From DSM-111022 sp043424535 (lineage in GTDB: Bacteria > Bacillota > Bacilli > Lactobacillales > Aerococcaceae), in contig JBHWOV010000094.1 in the NCBI GenBank assembly GCA_043424535.1, forward strand, positions 1-14,269: 14,269 nt of DNA. Direction: 5' to 3'. The translations under genes and the position numbers were made by a program. Within the stretch, counting starts at the first letter, position 1. Each line of letters opens with the position of its first letter. The notes under the pieces were generated by a model. The model had not been told where the DNA came from and made no database searches. It saw nothing but the letters and a program-made list of their open reading frames with translations. This document shows, one piece after another, positions 1-6,864 of this stretch.

Positions 1-154
1 CGAGTATATATTTTGCTTTCTATTAAAGTTTTAAAAGTTTAATTATCCGAAAGATTTTTATATATCCTTTGTCGCAAAAATGGTATGCTTTTCATATAAA
101 TTCCTATTTAATTTTGTCATTCTAATACTATTTGAGAACAAGGAGACATTTGAT

Positions 155-595
155 ATGAACCTAAATCCGGAAAAACTCAATGACTTAATAAAAGCAGAAA
201 CGCAAAGAGCTCAAGAATATGCTAAGGATCTACATGTACAAATTAACTTTGATCATCCTGAGAACGGTTTGGTTACACTCGAGGAAATCATGGATATTTA
301 TGCTGACGATATTCAAACATATCAGGATATCCCTGATGCAGATATAAAAGCAACAGCAATTATGTTCGGTGCTTGTTTAGGTGAATTACTCCTCGAACAT
401 AGATTAGCTGAAGTCGGTTTTGCATGGACTAATGATAATAGTCGACCAGTCCCTTATCTTCGTCATCCCAACAACGAGGCAATGTGCTCACCGATTGAAC
501 GTAGCTACGCTCGATTGGTTAATGGACGCCAAGATGATTTTATTTCCTATTTCTATAATATCATCCAGTATGTCAATACACATTTCTACGATTAA
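155..595 (+). CDS. Hypothetical protein, 146 aa, unknown function
   Basis: I do not recognise this protein with confidence. The start at 155 is chosen because AAGGAGA lies 8 bases before the ATG; an upstream in-frame ATG at 80 has no ribosome binding site and would add an unusual Phe/Ile-rich leader. The product is acidic and soluble-looking, with no signal peptide or membrane segment. The N-terminal third is helical and charged (residues 1-35). A central segment around residues 60-90 reads as an amphipathic helix (IMFGACLGELLLEHRLAEVGFAW), followed by a Pro/Asn-rich stretch and a C-terminal aromatic helix ending in THFYD. The pattern of a Gly-containing helix, then Leu-Gly/Glu and a Trp, recalls small DUF3806-like domains, but that is a weak impression. 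It stands alone: the next gene is convergent and no partner is visible on the left. The 59 residues after the helix hold the only Cys-Ser-Pro-Ile motif; no catalytic motif is evident. Confidence 0.75.
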   Translation: MNLNPEKLNDLIKAETQRAQEYAKDLHVQINFDHPENGLVTLEEIMDIYADDIQTYQDIPDADIKATAIMFGACLGELLLEHRLAEVGFAWTNDNSRPVPYLRHPNNEAMCSPIERSYARLVNGRQDDFISYFYNIIQYVNTHFYD

Positions 596-695
596 AAAGA
601 GTCATTTCACTAGGTATCTAATTAATACTCAAATAAGTCGCTATCCCCATTATTCATTTTCATTAAAAAACATAAATCCAAATTGCCCTAAAATA

Positions 696-866
696 TCATA
701 TTACGAATATACAAGCACGATTCAATATGTTTCTATTTACAATATAAAAAATAGAAGCGTATTGAATCTTTTCTTTCGCAATTGCAATAGGGTCATCTGA
801 CGTACCGTCCCCCATTGCTGATCCATTTTCGGTTCTTTCTTTTAGTTCATCAGGAGCATTTTCAAT
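696..866 (-). other. Coding-like remnant downstream of the ABC permease
   Basis: Below the permease stop, and in the same frame, lie 56 sense codons from about 866 down to a TGA at 696. The first 35 read like ordinary soluble protein (for example NAPDELKERTENGSAMGDG, then TSDDPIAIAKEKIQYA). They use Asp, Glu, Lys and Gly codons unlike the AT-rich noncoding DNA around them. There is no convincing ribosome binding site. The only ATG inside (815-813) would give 39 residues whose tail is hydrophobic and low in complexity. It could be the decayed end of a gene once following the permease, or chance. The rest of the 596-875 gap is AT-rich, with no terminator or promoter I can support. Confidence 0.25.
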
Positions 867-875
867 TTATTTAAT

Positions 876-1520
876 TTAAAAATCCTTATTTTTATATAGA
901 CTCATGGAAATGATCATAGATATCGCAATAACAATCGTTACAACTCCCACCGGAATGAGTATTAACATGGCCTTATTAATAGACATTGCTACAATAATTT
1001 CTGACACACCAGCGACGATGTCACCGGCAATCGCTCCAAATAAAAATATACCTATCATGCTAACCAGTTTAGCCTTCTGATAGCCAAACTTAAAATAAAA
1101 TGGATATTGAAAAGATACGACAAATATATAAATAATAAAATACATCCCAAAGTTAATAAATAAATCATTAAAACTACTAGCTATACCAGTCATTAAAAAG
1201 ACAAAGTAAATTACGAGAGCAGCGATGACAGAAGCAAAGAACAATAGTATCGATAATACATATCTTCCGATGACAACACTTTTAGATTCGATTGCAAAAA
1301 TTCGATAAAGTGCATCAAGTCCTGACTGTTCTCCCACTAGGAAAGGATAAGATGAGTAAAGTAAAGCAAATAATAGAGGCATTGATATCGCCATTAAAGG
1401 TTCATAACTTGTAAAATAAAATATAAAACACAAAACGAGAAGTATTAACAAATTCTTCATCGTAAAATATGGCTTAATTGATACTAAATCAAGCTTTACA
1501 ACTTTTCCAATTTCATTCAT
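876..1520 (-). CDS. ABC-2 type transporter permease
   Basis: This 214-residue protein is mostly hydrophobic, with about six membrane segments (roughly residues 22-40, 43-60, 85-108, 118-140, 150-172 and 180-207). That is the size and layout of the small ABC-2 permeases (ABC2_membrane_5 type) paired with BcrA/PmtA-like ATPases. The N-terminus (MNEIGKVVKLDLVSIKPYF) and the charged cytoplasmic stretch after the second helix (VGEQSGLDALYRIFAIESKS) are typical: this short loop, with Asp-Ala-Leu/Tyr and Glu-x-Lys, is where such permeases contact the ATPase. A GGGAGAG site precedes the ATG, which overlaps the ATPase stop as ATGA, so the two are translationally coupled. It is the last gene of the GntR-ATPase-permease unit. 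The substrate cannot be read from sequence; related systems export or protect against cytolytic or cell-wall-active peptides. No second permease follows, unlike the four-gene staphylococcal Pmt system. Confidence 0.88.
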   Translation of the reverse strand: MNEIGKVVKLDLVSIKPYFTMKNLLILLVLCFIFYFTSYEPLMAISMPLLFALLYSSYPFLVGEQSGLDALYRIFAIESKSVVIGRYVLSILLFFASVIAALVIYFVFLMTGIASSFNDLFINFGMYFIIYIFVVSFQYPFYFKFGYQKAKLVSMIGIFLFGAIAGDIVAGVSEIIVAMSINKAMLILIPVGVVTIVIAISMIISMSLYKNKDF

Positions 1521-2359
1521 ACTTTATCTCTCCCATACAATACCATCACCTTATCAATATTAGGGATTTCGAGAATTAGATCATCTGAATTCACGCTAAA
1601 ATCTTGACGTTCAACTAATGCTTCGAAATGATGTTTACTCTTTTTCATGCCAAGAATATTCGTTATATTTAAAAGATTTAGGTCTGCTAGTCCACCTTTT
1701 ACAACTAAATATTTATTTTGAAAATGATCCATTGAATCAGAAAAAACTATCTTACCATTATCAATAAAAATAATATAATCAGCAATTCTATCTAAGTCTT
1801 GCGTAATATGAGTAGAAAAAAGAACAGTATTGTTTTCATTCGACACAAACTCTTGTAAAATATCCGCCAACTCATCGCGCATGCTTGGATCAAGGCCAGA
1901 AGTAGGCTCATCAAGTATTAAAAGATTTGCGTCGTGAGAAAGCGCAATTGAAAGCATGAGCTTAATCTTCATACCACGGGATAAATCTTTAACCTTCGCA
2001 TCTCTTTCTAACCCAAATCTGTTTAGAAAATCGAAAAACATATCTTCATGCCAATTTTGGTAACCTATACCCATCGCTTCATTTACAAGATCTAATGTCC
2101 AGTCTTTGGATAAAAAGGAATCATCCATCACAATTCCTACATGTTGTAAATAATTTAAATCTTTAACATTACTGCCATCAACAAAAATTTCACCTTCATA
2201 ATTAACGAGCGATAATATAGACTTTATTGTTGTTGTCTTCCCTGTGCCATTTCTACCTATAAATCCAGTGATAAAACCTTTCGGAATGGAAAATGATATT
2301 TCACCAAGTGTAAAGTGATTAAATTCTTTATAAAGATTTTTAGCTTCAACTTTATTCAT
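1517..2359 (-). CDS. ABC transporter ATP-binding protein (BcrA/PmtA/YtrB-like)
   Basis: This is the nucleotide-binding subunit that powers the adjacent permease, 280 residues from the chosen start. Walker A is GRNGTGKT at 35-42, the signature is LSRGMKIK at 126-133, and Walker B plus catalytic Glu is LLILDEP with E151. A D-loop (SGLDP) follows, and the switch His is H184 in STH. The usual Q-loop glutamine is not obvious; the equivalent stretch reads GIVMDDSF, a substitution common in this subfamily. About 65 residues follow the H-loop, forming the C-terminal extension seen in BcrA/PmtA proteins. The start at 2359 is preferred over an upstream ATG at 2386 because AAGGGG lies 8 bases before it and it overlaps the GntR stop as ATGAATAA. 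Its own stop overlaps the permease start. Family assignment is firm; the substrate is unknown. Confidence 0.92.
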   Translation of the reverse strand: MNKVEAKNLYKEFNHFTLGEISFSIPKGFITGFIGRNGTGKTTTIKSILSLVNYEGEIFVDGSNVKDLNYLQHVGIVMDDSFLSKDWTLDLVNEAMGIGYQNWHEDMFFDFLNRFGLERDAKVKDLSRGMKIKLMLSIALSHDANLLILDEPTSGLDPSMRDELADILQEFVSNENNTVLFSTHITQDLDRIADYIIFIDNGKIVFSDSMDHFQNKYLVVKGGLADLNLLNITNILGMKKSKHHFEALVERQDFSVNSDDLILEIPNIDKVMVLYGRDKV

Positions 2360-2735
2360 TTGAATCCCCTTTATATAAATACTCAAATAACTCTAAAAAA
2401 GTTTCCTTGGAAAGTTCTATTTCTTTAGAAATTTCAATCGCCTTTAAAAGATGATTTTCTAAGTTTTTTTGTTTTTCTTCCCTTTTTAAATTGCCGTCAT
2501 CATTGGAGACAAAAGTGCCTAAACCCTGTCTCGATTCGATAAAACCCTCGTCTTCAAGTTCGTCATAGGCCTTTTTTACAGTGAGAATACTAACGCCAAT
2601 CTCTTTCGATAAATTTCTCACCGATGGAAGCCTCTCGCCTGAAGCAATATTATCTTTCAATATATTTTCCTTTATTGCGTTTTTAATCTGTTCATAAAGC
2701 GGAACAGAGGAATTATTGTTTAAAATAATTTTCAT
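2352..2735 (-). CDS. GntR-family transcriptional repressor, YtrA subfamily
   Basis: At 127 residues this is the length of YtrA-type GntR regulators, which have a winged helix-turn-helix and a short helical dimerisation tail instead of a large effector domain. The DNA-binding domain spans about residues 9-72: PLYEQIKNAIKENI, then ERLPSVRNLSKEIGVSILTVKKAYDEL (recognition helix around 44-58), and the wing EDEGFIESRQGLGTFV. The tail from about 78 to 127 is charged and helical. The ATG at 2735 is chosen for its AAGGAGAA site; an upstream in-frame start at 2786 would place the promoter inside the coding region. It leads an operon with the ATPase and permease, the standard arrangement in which the regulator represses its own transporter until a cell-envelope or peptide stress relieves it. 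An inverted repeat over its promoter supports autoregulation. Confidence 0.92.
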   Translation of the reverse strand: MKIILNNNSSVPLYEQIKNAIKENILKDNIASGERLPSVRNLSKEIGVSILTVKKAYDELEDEGFIESRQGLGTFVSNDDGNLKREEKQKNLENHLLKAIEISKEIELSKETFLELFEYLYKGDSNE

Positions 2736-2746
2736 AATTGTTCTCC

Positions 2747-2779
2747 TTGTGCATAACAGTATATAACAGTGCACAACAG
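2747..2779. promoter_or_regulatory. Probable GntR operator over the promoter
   Basis: TTGTGC (2747-2752) and GCACAA (2771-2776) form an inverted repeat with an 18-base interval. Three AACAG elements also recur at exact 10-base spacing (2755, 2765, 2775), one helical turn apart. The repeat covers the -10 region and start site, as expected for an autorepressing YtrA-type protein, whose known sites are widely spaced inverted repeats. Confidence 0.55.
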
Positions 2780-2786
2780 CAGTCAA
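2758..2786 (-). promoter_or_regulatory. Sigma-A-type promoter of the GntR-ABC operon
   Basis: On the minus strand TTGACT (2786-2781) is followed by exactly 17 bases and TATACT (2763-2758). Initiation would fall near 2751, only about 16 bases before the regulator's ATG, so the leader is little more than the ribosome binding site. The match and spacing are strong; the function is inferred. Confidence 0.75.
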
Positions 2787-2844
2787 TATATTATGTAGTT
2801 TAATATATTTATTTTTTTATAAAATTTTAATGCTTAAATGTATC

Positions 2845-2873
2845 TTGCAGCGAACAAATTATCGAGGCATAAT
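2845..2873 (+). promoter_or_regulatory. Promoter of the reactive-sulfur operon
   Basis: TTGCAG (2845-2850), a 17-base spacer and CATAAT (2868-2873) form a good sigma-A promoter. Transcription would begin near 2880, inside the adjacent operator, giving a leader of roughly 37 bases. Confidence 0.7.
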
Positions 2874-2887
2874 ACCCATACGGGTAT
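2872..2887. promoter_or_regulatory. CsoR/CstR-family operator
   Basis: ATACCC-ATAC-GGGTAT is a perfect 6-base inverted repeat with a GC-rich core, the hallmark operator of CsoR-family repressors and specifically like those upstream of cst operons. It overlaps the end of the -10 box and the predicted start site, so a bound repressor would block polymerase. Because CstR is encoded at the end of the same operon, the circuit would be negative feedback. Confidence 0.88.
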
Positions 2888-2916
2888 ATGTATATCAGAG
2901 AAAGAGAGGAAATACT

Positions 2917-4575
2917 ATGAAAATCGTTATTGTTGGAGGTGTTGCTGGAGGAATGTCTGCAGCGACACGTTTACGTCGTTTGATGGAAGATGCAGAGATT
3001 ATTATTTTTGAAAAAGGCCCATATGTGTCTTTTGCTAATTGCGGATTACCCTACTACGTATCTGGAGAAATTGCTGATCGAGAGTCATTGCTTCTTCAAA
3101 CACCTGAATCTTTAAAGGCTCGTTTTAATTTGGATGTTCGGGTGGAGTCAGAAGTCACCGGGATCGATCCAGAAGCGAAGTTAGTCAACATACAATCAGG
3201 TGATCAAAACTACCAAGAGTCATATGATAAATTAATCTTATCACCAGGTGCTAAGCCTTTCGTTCCCGCAATGGAAGGATTAGATGAAGCAAATAATGTC
3301 TATACTCTCAGAAATGTACCGGATTTAGATCGAATTATGACTGCCCTTGAAGGACAATCAATCCGTCAAGCTACTGTCATTGGTGCCGGATTTATCGGTT
3401 TAGAAATGGTTGAAAATCTTAGGTTACGGGGAATCGAGGTGACTCTCGTTGAACAAGCGCCTCATGTTTTACCACCCCTTGATCAAGAGATGGCTGCCTT
3501 TGTTGAAGAAGAGTTGGTAAAACAAGGTATTCGAGTCATTACAGGTCAATCTGCCCAATCTTTCCAAGACCAAGGTCAAACAATTGTTTTAAGTGATGGG
3601 CATAGATTAAACAGTGATCTAACTATATTATCAGTCGGTGTCAAACCTGAAAATAGCCTAGCAGAGGACGCAGGATTGGCTCTAGGTATATTCGGAGGAA
3701 TTCAAGTCAACGAACAGTATGAAACATCGCATGAAGACATCTATGCCGTCGGTGATGCGATTATCGTGAATCAGCCAATCGATGATAGCGAGACCATGAT
3801 AGCCTTGGCGTCACCTGCGAATCGTCAGGGTCGGCAAGTAGCAGACGTGATCGCTGGAATGGACCGGAAAAATCGTGGGTCTATCGGAACATCAATTGTT
3901 CGTGTCTTTGACATCACAGCAGCTTCAACAGGCTTTAGTGAACGCCAAGCTCGAATGAAAGATCTTGCTATTCAAGTGGTTCATACCGTGTCCAAGGATC
4001 ATGCAGGATATTATCCAGGTGCTACAGATGTCCATCTGAAACTTATCTATGATACAAAGACGGGCCGGATATTAGGTGCGCAAGGCGTGGGAGTCAAAGG
4101 AGTGGATAAACGAATTGATGTCCTATCCACTGCAATCAAAGCAGAGATGACCATCGAGGATCTCCCTGAATTAGAATTAACCTACGCTCCACCATTTGGC
4201 TCTGCTAAAGATGCGGTCAATATCATTGGTTATGTTGCTTTGAACATTTGGGAAGGGCTAAGTGAAACGGTACAACCACAAGAAGTCGCCGAATTAGTTG
4301 CTTCCGGTGCCCAAGTAATTGATACTCGCGGTCCCGCAGAAGTGAAACGTGGTCATCTAAAAGATGAGTCCGTTCTAAATATTCCACTTGATGATCTGCG
4401 TGATCACTTAGATGAACTTGACCAAAATAAAGATTATCTCTTATTATGTCAAAGTGGGACACGTTCATATATTGGTGAGCGAGTCATGAAGCAAGCTGGA
4501 TTTAATGCAAAAAATATTGATGGAGGATATAATATTTATGCTAAAGCAGTTCCTGAGGAGGTTACAAATGAATAA
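2917..4575 (+). CDS. cdr: CoA-disulfide/persulfide reductase fused to a rhodanese domain (CoADR-RHD)
   Basis: This FAD enzyme uses NAD(P)H to reduce CoA disulfide or CoA and other low-molecular-weight persulfides, releasing sulfide. Visible parts: FAD-binding GGVAGG at 7-12; the single redox cysteine C42 in NCGLPYY, typical of the CoADR/Nox family; NAD(P)H-binding GAGFIG at 156-161; the second FAD motif AVGD at 277-280; and conserved tyrosines in HAGYYPGAT (about 366-367) and YAPPFGSAKD (Y423). Residues from about 455 to 548 form a rhodanese domain with catalytic C511 in the loop CQSGTR. At 552 residues it matches the fused CoADR-RHD class rather than the roughly 440-residue single-domain enzyme. 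The start at 2917 has AGAGAGGA just upstream; the longer reading frame from 2830 would run through the promoter and operator. A rhodanese and CstR follow with overlapping codons, as in enterococcal CstR-controlled operons. Confidence 0.93.
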   Translation: MKIVIVGGVAGGMSAATRLRRLMEDAEIIIFEKGPYVSFANCGLPYYVSGEIADRESLLLQTPESLKARFNLDVRVESEVTGIDPEAKLVNIQSGDQNYQESYDKLILSPGAKPFVPAMEGLDEANNVYTLRNVPDLDRIMTALEGQSIRQATVIGAGFIGLEMVENLRLRGIEVTLVEQAPHVLPPLDQEMAAFVEEELVKQGIRVITGQSAQSFQDQGQTIVLSDGHRLNSDLTILSVGVKPENSLAEDAGLALGIFGGIQVNEQYETSHEDIYAVGDAIIVNQPIDDSETMIALASPANRQGRQVADVIAGMDRKNRGSIGTSIVRVFDITAASTGFSERQARMKDLAIQVVHTVSKDHAGYYPGATDVHLKLIYDTKTGRILGAQGVGVKGVDKRIDVLSTAIKAEMTIEDLPELELTYAPPFGSAKDAVNIIGYVALNIWEGLSETVQPQEVAELVASGAQVIDTRGPAEVKRGHLKDESVLNIPLDDLRDHLDELDQNKDYLLLCQSGTRSYIGERVMKQAGFNAKNIDGGYNIYAKAVPEEVTNE

Positions 4576-4870
4576 AAATGCAATGTCTCTAGAAGATTTT
4601 GAGAAGATTTATCAAAGTGAAGAAGATGTGAAAATCCTTGATGTCCGAGAAGTCGATGAATACGCGGGTGGGCATATCCCAGAGGCAGACAACTTGCCTT
4701 TAAGTGAGTTGGGGGCTAAGCCTTTGAATTTAAATAAAGAAGATCATTATTATGTCATCTGTGCAGCAGGTGGTCGGGCTCAACGAGCGTCTAACTATCT
4801 CAATCAGCAAGGTTACAACACTACCTACTTGACATCAGGCATGAATTCTTGGAAGGGGCTACGAGTTTAA
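4568..4870 (+). CDS. Single-domain rhodanese-like sulfurtransferase
   Basis: This 100-residue cytosolic rhodanese module moves sulfane sulfur through a cysteine persulfide. It shows the family's landmarks in order: ILDVREVDEY near residues 23-32 (Asp-x-Arg-x-x-x-Glu-Tyr), GGHIPEADNLPL at 34-45 (the His-Ile-Pro element), the active-site loop CAAGGR with catalytic C65, and the C-terminal LTSGMNSWKG at about 87-96. The loop differs from the CQSGTR loop of the rhodanese fused to the upstream reductase, so the two may prefer different donors or acceptors. The start is fixed by GAGGAGG 5-11 bases upstream and an ATGAATAA overlap with the reductase stop; an upstream in-frame ATG at 4505 lies inside the reductase. 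It probably passes persulfide sulfur to or from CoA or other thiols for the reductase to clear. Confidence 0.93.
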   Translation: MNKNAMSLEDFEKIYQSEEDVKILDVREVDEYAGGHIPEADNLPLSELGAKPLNLNKEDHYYVICAAGGRAQRASNYLNQQGYNTTYLTSGMNSWKGLRV

Positions 4871-5130
4871 TGGTTTCAATTGATAATAAAGTGCTGAATC
4901 GACTCAAACGAGCTGAAGGTCAATTGCGAGGTGTTCAAGGAATGATTGAACAAGAAAAGTCCTGTGAAGAAGTCGTTACCCAACTCACAGCCGTTCGCTC
5001 TTCTGTTGACCGGATTATTGGGATTATCGTAGCTGAAAATCTAAGAGAGTGCTTGTCGCAACCAAATGCTGATAGCCAAGAACAAGCCGAAAAGATTGAT
5101 AAAGCGATTAATCTCATCATTAAGAAGTGA
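4870..5130 (+). CDS. cstR: CstR-type persulfide-sensing repressor (CsoR family)
   Basis: This all-helical DUF156/CsoR-family repressor has 86 residues and starts with the family's VLNRLKRAEGQLRGVQGMIE (residues 8-27). The two conserved cysteines are C32 (KSCEEV) and C61 (LRECLS). Copper-sensing CsoR carries a Cys-His-Cys set with the His four residues before the second Cys; here that position is N57, so the copper site is incomplete and the protein matches CstR, in which the two cysteines form di-, tri- or tetrasulfide crosslinks with reactive sulfur species. RcnR/FrmR assignment is unlikely because the N-terminal His typical of those is absent. The ATG overlaps the rhodanese stop by one base (TAATG), with GGAAGGGG 11-18 bases upstream. 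Its operator lies at 2872-2887 in front of the reductase, so it represses its own operon. Confidence 0.93.
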   Translation: MVSIDNKVLNRLKRAEGQLRGVQGMIEQEKSCEEVVTQLTAVRSSVDRIIGIIVAENLRECLSQPNADSQEQAEKIDKAINLIIKK

Positions 5131-5202
5131 TGATGCTGTCCAAATTAACCATAACAGTATAGTCTTATCTTCGATGCATTCTTCTATGCGAAAAATTTAT
5201 TC

Positions 5203-5238
5203 AAAGAACGTTAGCTGTTAAATTAGCTAACGTTCTTT
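5203..5238. terminator. Bidirectional intrinsic terminator
   Basis: A perfect 14-base stem, AAAGAACGTTAGCT (5203-5216) with its complement at 5225-5238, closes an 8-base loop. On the plus strand it is followed by a T-rich ATTTTATTC run ending the cstR operon. The minus-strand transcript of the serine hydrolase reaches it within a few bases of its stop codon. Confidence 0.85.
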
Positions 5239-5241
5239 ATT

Positions 5242-6276
5242 TTATTCATTTAATAATGCTAATAGTAGTCTTTGCCCTAAATCAGTTGCTGTCAAAGCGT
5301 TACTAGCAGGCAAATTAATGAGAACCACAATCCCCTGTTGGCTTTCAGGATGAAAACCGATAAAAGAATTTTGACGCGCCGTCGCTCCATTATGCCAGAT
5401 AATACCATCTTCATGAAAATGCCACGCATAACCGATAGCACGACTCTCAGGATAATCAGAAATCCCTTGCTCCAAAATGGCATGGCCTCGATTTAATTGC
5501 AAATCAATATATTTTAGCATATCTTCAACATTGGATGTCACCTGCCCGGCGGGTAAATAAGCATCATCCTCTGAAAAACTCTCATAGTGTGAGAGATTAT
5601 GATGGTCTGTAGAAATGGATGTGTGCTCAAGACCCAGCTCCCGCAAGTACTGATTCACTATCGCAATATATTTTTCTTGGTACACTTCTTCAAGTATGAG
5701 CCCAAGAACAGCATAGTTAAAGTTAGAATAAGAATAGCCTGCTTTCTTACTAGATTTCGGATGCTTTTCAATGTCGTCCATTATCGATTGACGATCTATT
5801 TGATAGTAAGCATTGTCTCCCTTGAAAAGATTTTTCAACATATTACTCTTAAAATAATGAGAAGGATATCCTGAAGTATGTGTTAGTAACTGGCGTAGCG
5901 TTGGATAGGATTCATGATTATCCAATGGCAAATAATGATCAATCTGACCATCAAGCGATATATCACCATTTGTAATTGCTTCTTCGATAAGTACTGCTGT
6001 CATGGTTTTAGTAATCGAACCTATCTCATAAGTATATGGGACTTGATCACCACCATATACGCGGTAGTCATGTTGGCCATTATCGATTCTTCCGATTGTG
6101 ATGACTGTACCGGGATACTTTTCAATGACATTTTCTATCTCTTGCTTCAACGTTATAGCTTCAGCTGTTTGTGAAAGGTTGTCAATTTTAGAAAAAATAA
6201 CGAACATTATAAAAAGGAGCGACAAGCCATAAAATGTGTTTAAAAGTATTTTCTTAATCAAACGCCATTTTTTCAT
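5242..6276 (-). CDS. Beta-lactamase-fold serine hydrolase, membrane-anchored
   Basis: This 344-residue protein belongs to the class C beta-lactamase / D,D-peptidase / esterase superfamily (Pfam Beta-lactamase). An uncleaved-looking membrane anchor or signal spans about residues 9-29 after a Lys/Arg-rich start, so the catalytic domain should face outward. The three active-site motifs are present: S-x-x-K as SITK (S87, K90), Y-x-N as YSN (Y183, N185), and H-x-G as HNG (295-297) in place of the KTG of true penicillinases. GNL-like stretches such as LRQLLTHTSGYPSHY fit the family. GAAAGGA precedes the ATG. It is transcribed alone, convergent to cstR. The motifs do not separate a peptidoglycan-remodelling carboxypeptidase or transpeptidase from an esterase; antibiotic resistance should not be assumed. 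Confidence 0.9.
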   Translation of the reverse strand: MKKWRLIKKILLNTFYGLSLLFIMFVIFSKIDNLSQTAEAITLKQEIENVIEKYPGTVITIGRIDNGQHDYRVYGGDQVPYTYEIGSITKTMTAVLIEEAITNGDISLDGQIDHYLPLDNHESYPTLRQLLTHTSGYPSHYFKSNMLKNLFKGDNAYYQIDRQSIMDDIEKHPKSSKKAGYSYSNFNYAVLGLILEEVYQEKYIAIVNQYLRELGLEHTSISTDHHNLSHYESFSEDDAYLPAGQVTSNVEDMLKYIDLQLNRGHAILEQGISDYPESRAIGYAWHFHEDGIIWHNGATARQNSFIGFHPESQQGIVVLINLPASNALTATDLGQRLLLALLNE

Positions 6277-6391
6277 ATGTTTCGCTTCCTTTCAACTTAT
6301 TATGATTGTATTATTGCAGGTGTTTTTATAAATTTCATCCATTAAAATAAACAATTGATTACGGTCTAACTTCAATTTTCATTCACATCTT

Positions 6392-6864
6392 TTACCTATA
6401 CCCAAGGTATTTAATATATATTTGACAAGGTTTTGATTCATTCCATAATGTTGGAAAGACTTCTAACCGCTTATAGCCGACTGACTGATAAAAACAATTT
6501 GTAATGTCATATTCTTTATAGTGTCCTGTTTAAACAGTTTTCACTTGAGAGTATAAGTATCCTCGTGCTTTTACCAACTTTTCATATGCTTCATTTAACT
6601 GAGTCGCCGCTCCTTTTCGGTGAAATTTCTTCTTTATGCCCATTACAAAAACTTCTGCACAGTCTGGACTGGTTTCGTTTAAAACAATAAAACCTATAAT
6701 TTCACCATGGTAAAGAGACGCCAAGAAAGGTTTCTTTTGCACGTCGGTGATATAGCCTTCAGTACTTTCTGGCTTACCAAACCATTCTGGCAAATCATAA
6801 AGCACCTCTCGTGCAATGGCTTCTTTTTGTTTTTCATCCTTATTTCTTCTACAATAAATGTCAT
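6392..6864 (-). pseudogene. Broken GNAT-family N-acetyltransferase
   Basis: The remains of a roughly 157-residue GNAT acetyltransferase are complete at both ends but interrupted twice. It starts at ATG 6864 with AGGTG upstream and reads MTFIVEEI. Around 6838-6842 the frame shifts by one base into KDEKQKEAIAREVLYDLPEW and on through the acetyl-CoA-binding strand and loop (VFVMGIKKKFHRKGAATQL). At 6530-6532 an in-frame TAA follows QVKTV. Beyond it the same frame continues as TGHYKEYDITNCFYQSVGY and then FPTLWNE, which is clearly GNAT C-terminal sequence, to a natural stop at 6392. The total of 473 bases is one short of a multiple of three, in line with one single-base deletion plus one CAA-to-TAA change. 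A reading frame from GTG 6805 to 6530 remains open, but it lacks a ribosome binding site and the end of the fold. Sequencing error could account for one lesion but is a poor explanation for two. Confidence 0.85.

Noticed and set aside
1..154. Promoter for the orphan gene (for example TTGTCG at 69-74 with CATATA at 93-98)
   Set aside because: Both boxes are weak and AT-rich DNA gives many such matches; not supportable.
420..800. 126-codon plus-strand frame overlapping the orphan gene
   Set aside because: Its first half is an alternate frame of the 155-595 gene and the rest is low-complexity translation of AT-rich intergenic DNA.
2830..2916. 29-codon N-terminal extension of the CoA-disulfide reductase
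   Set aside because: It covers the promoter and CstR operator; the FAD motif begins directly after ATG 2917, which has its own ribosome binding site.
4223..4468. Minus-strand reading frame of 81 codons
   Set aside because: It is antisense to the rhodanese domain of the reductase; no ribosome binding site or recognisable motif.
5599..6174. Plus-strand reading frames opposite the serine hydrolase
   Set aside because: Shadows of a gene with all three active-site motifs; composition is not protein-like.
5242..6276. Serine hydrolase as an antibiotic-resistance beta-lactamase
   Set aside because: SxxK, YxN and HxG motifs are shared by esterases and D,D-peptidases; nothing indicates beta-lactam hydrolysis.
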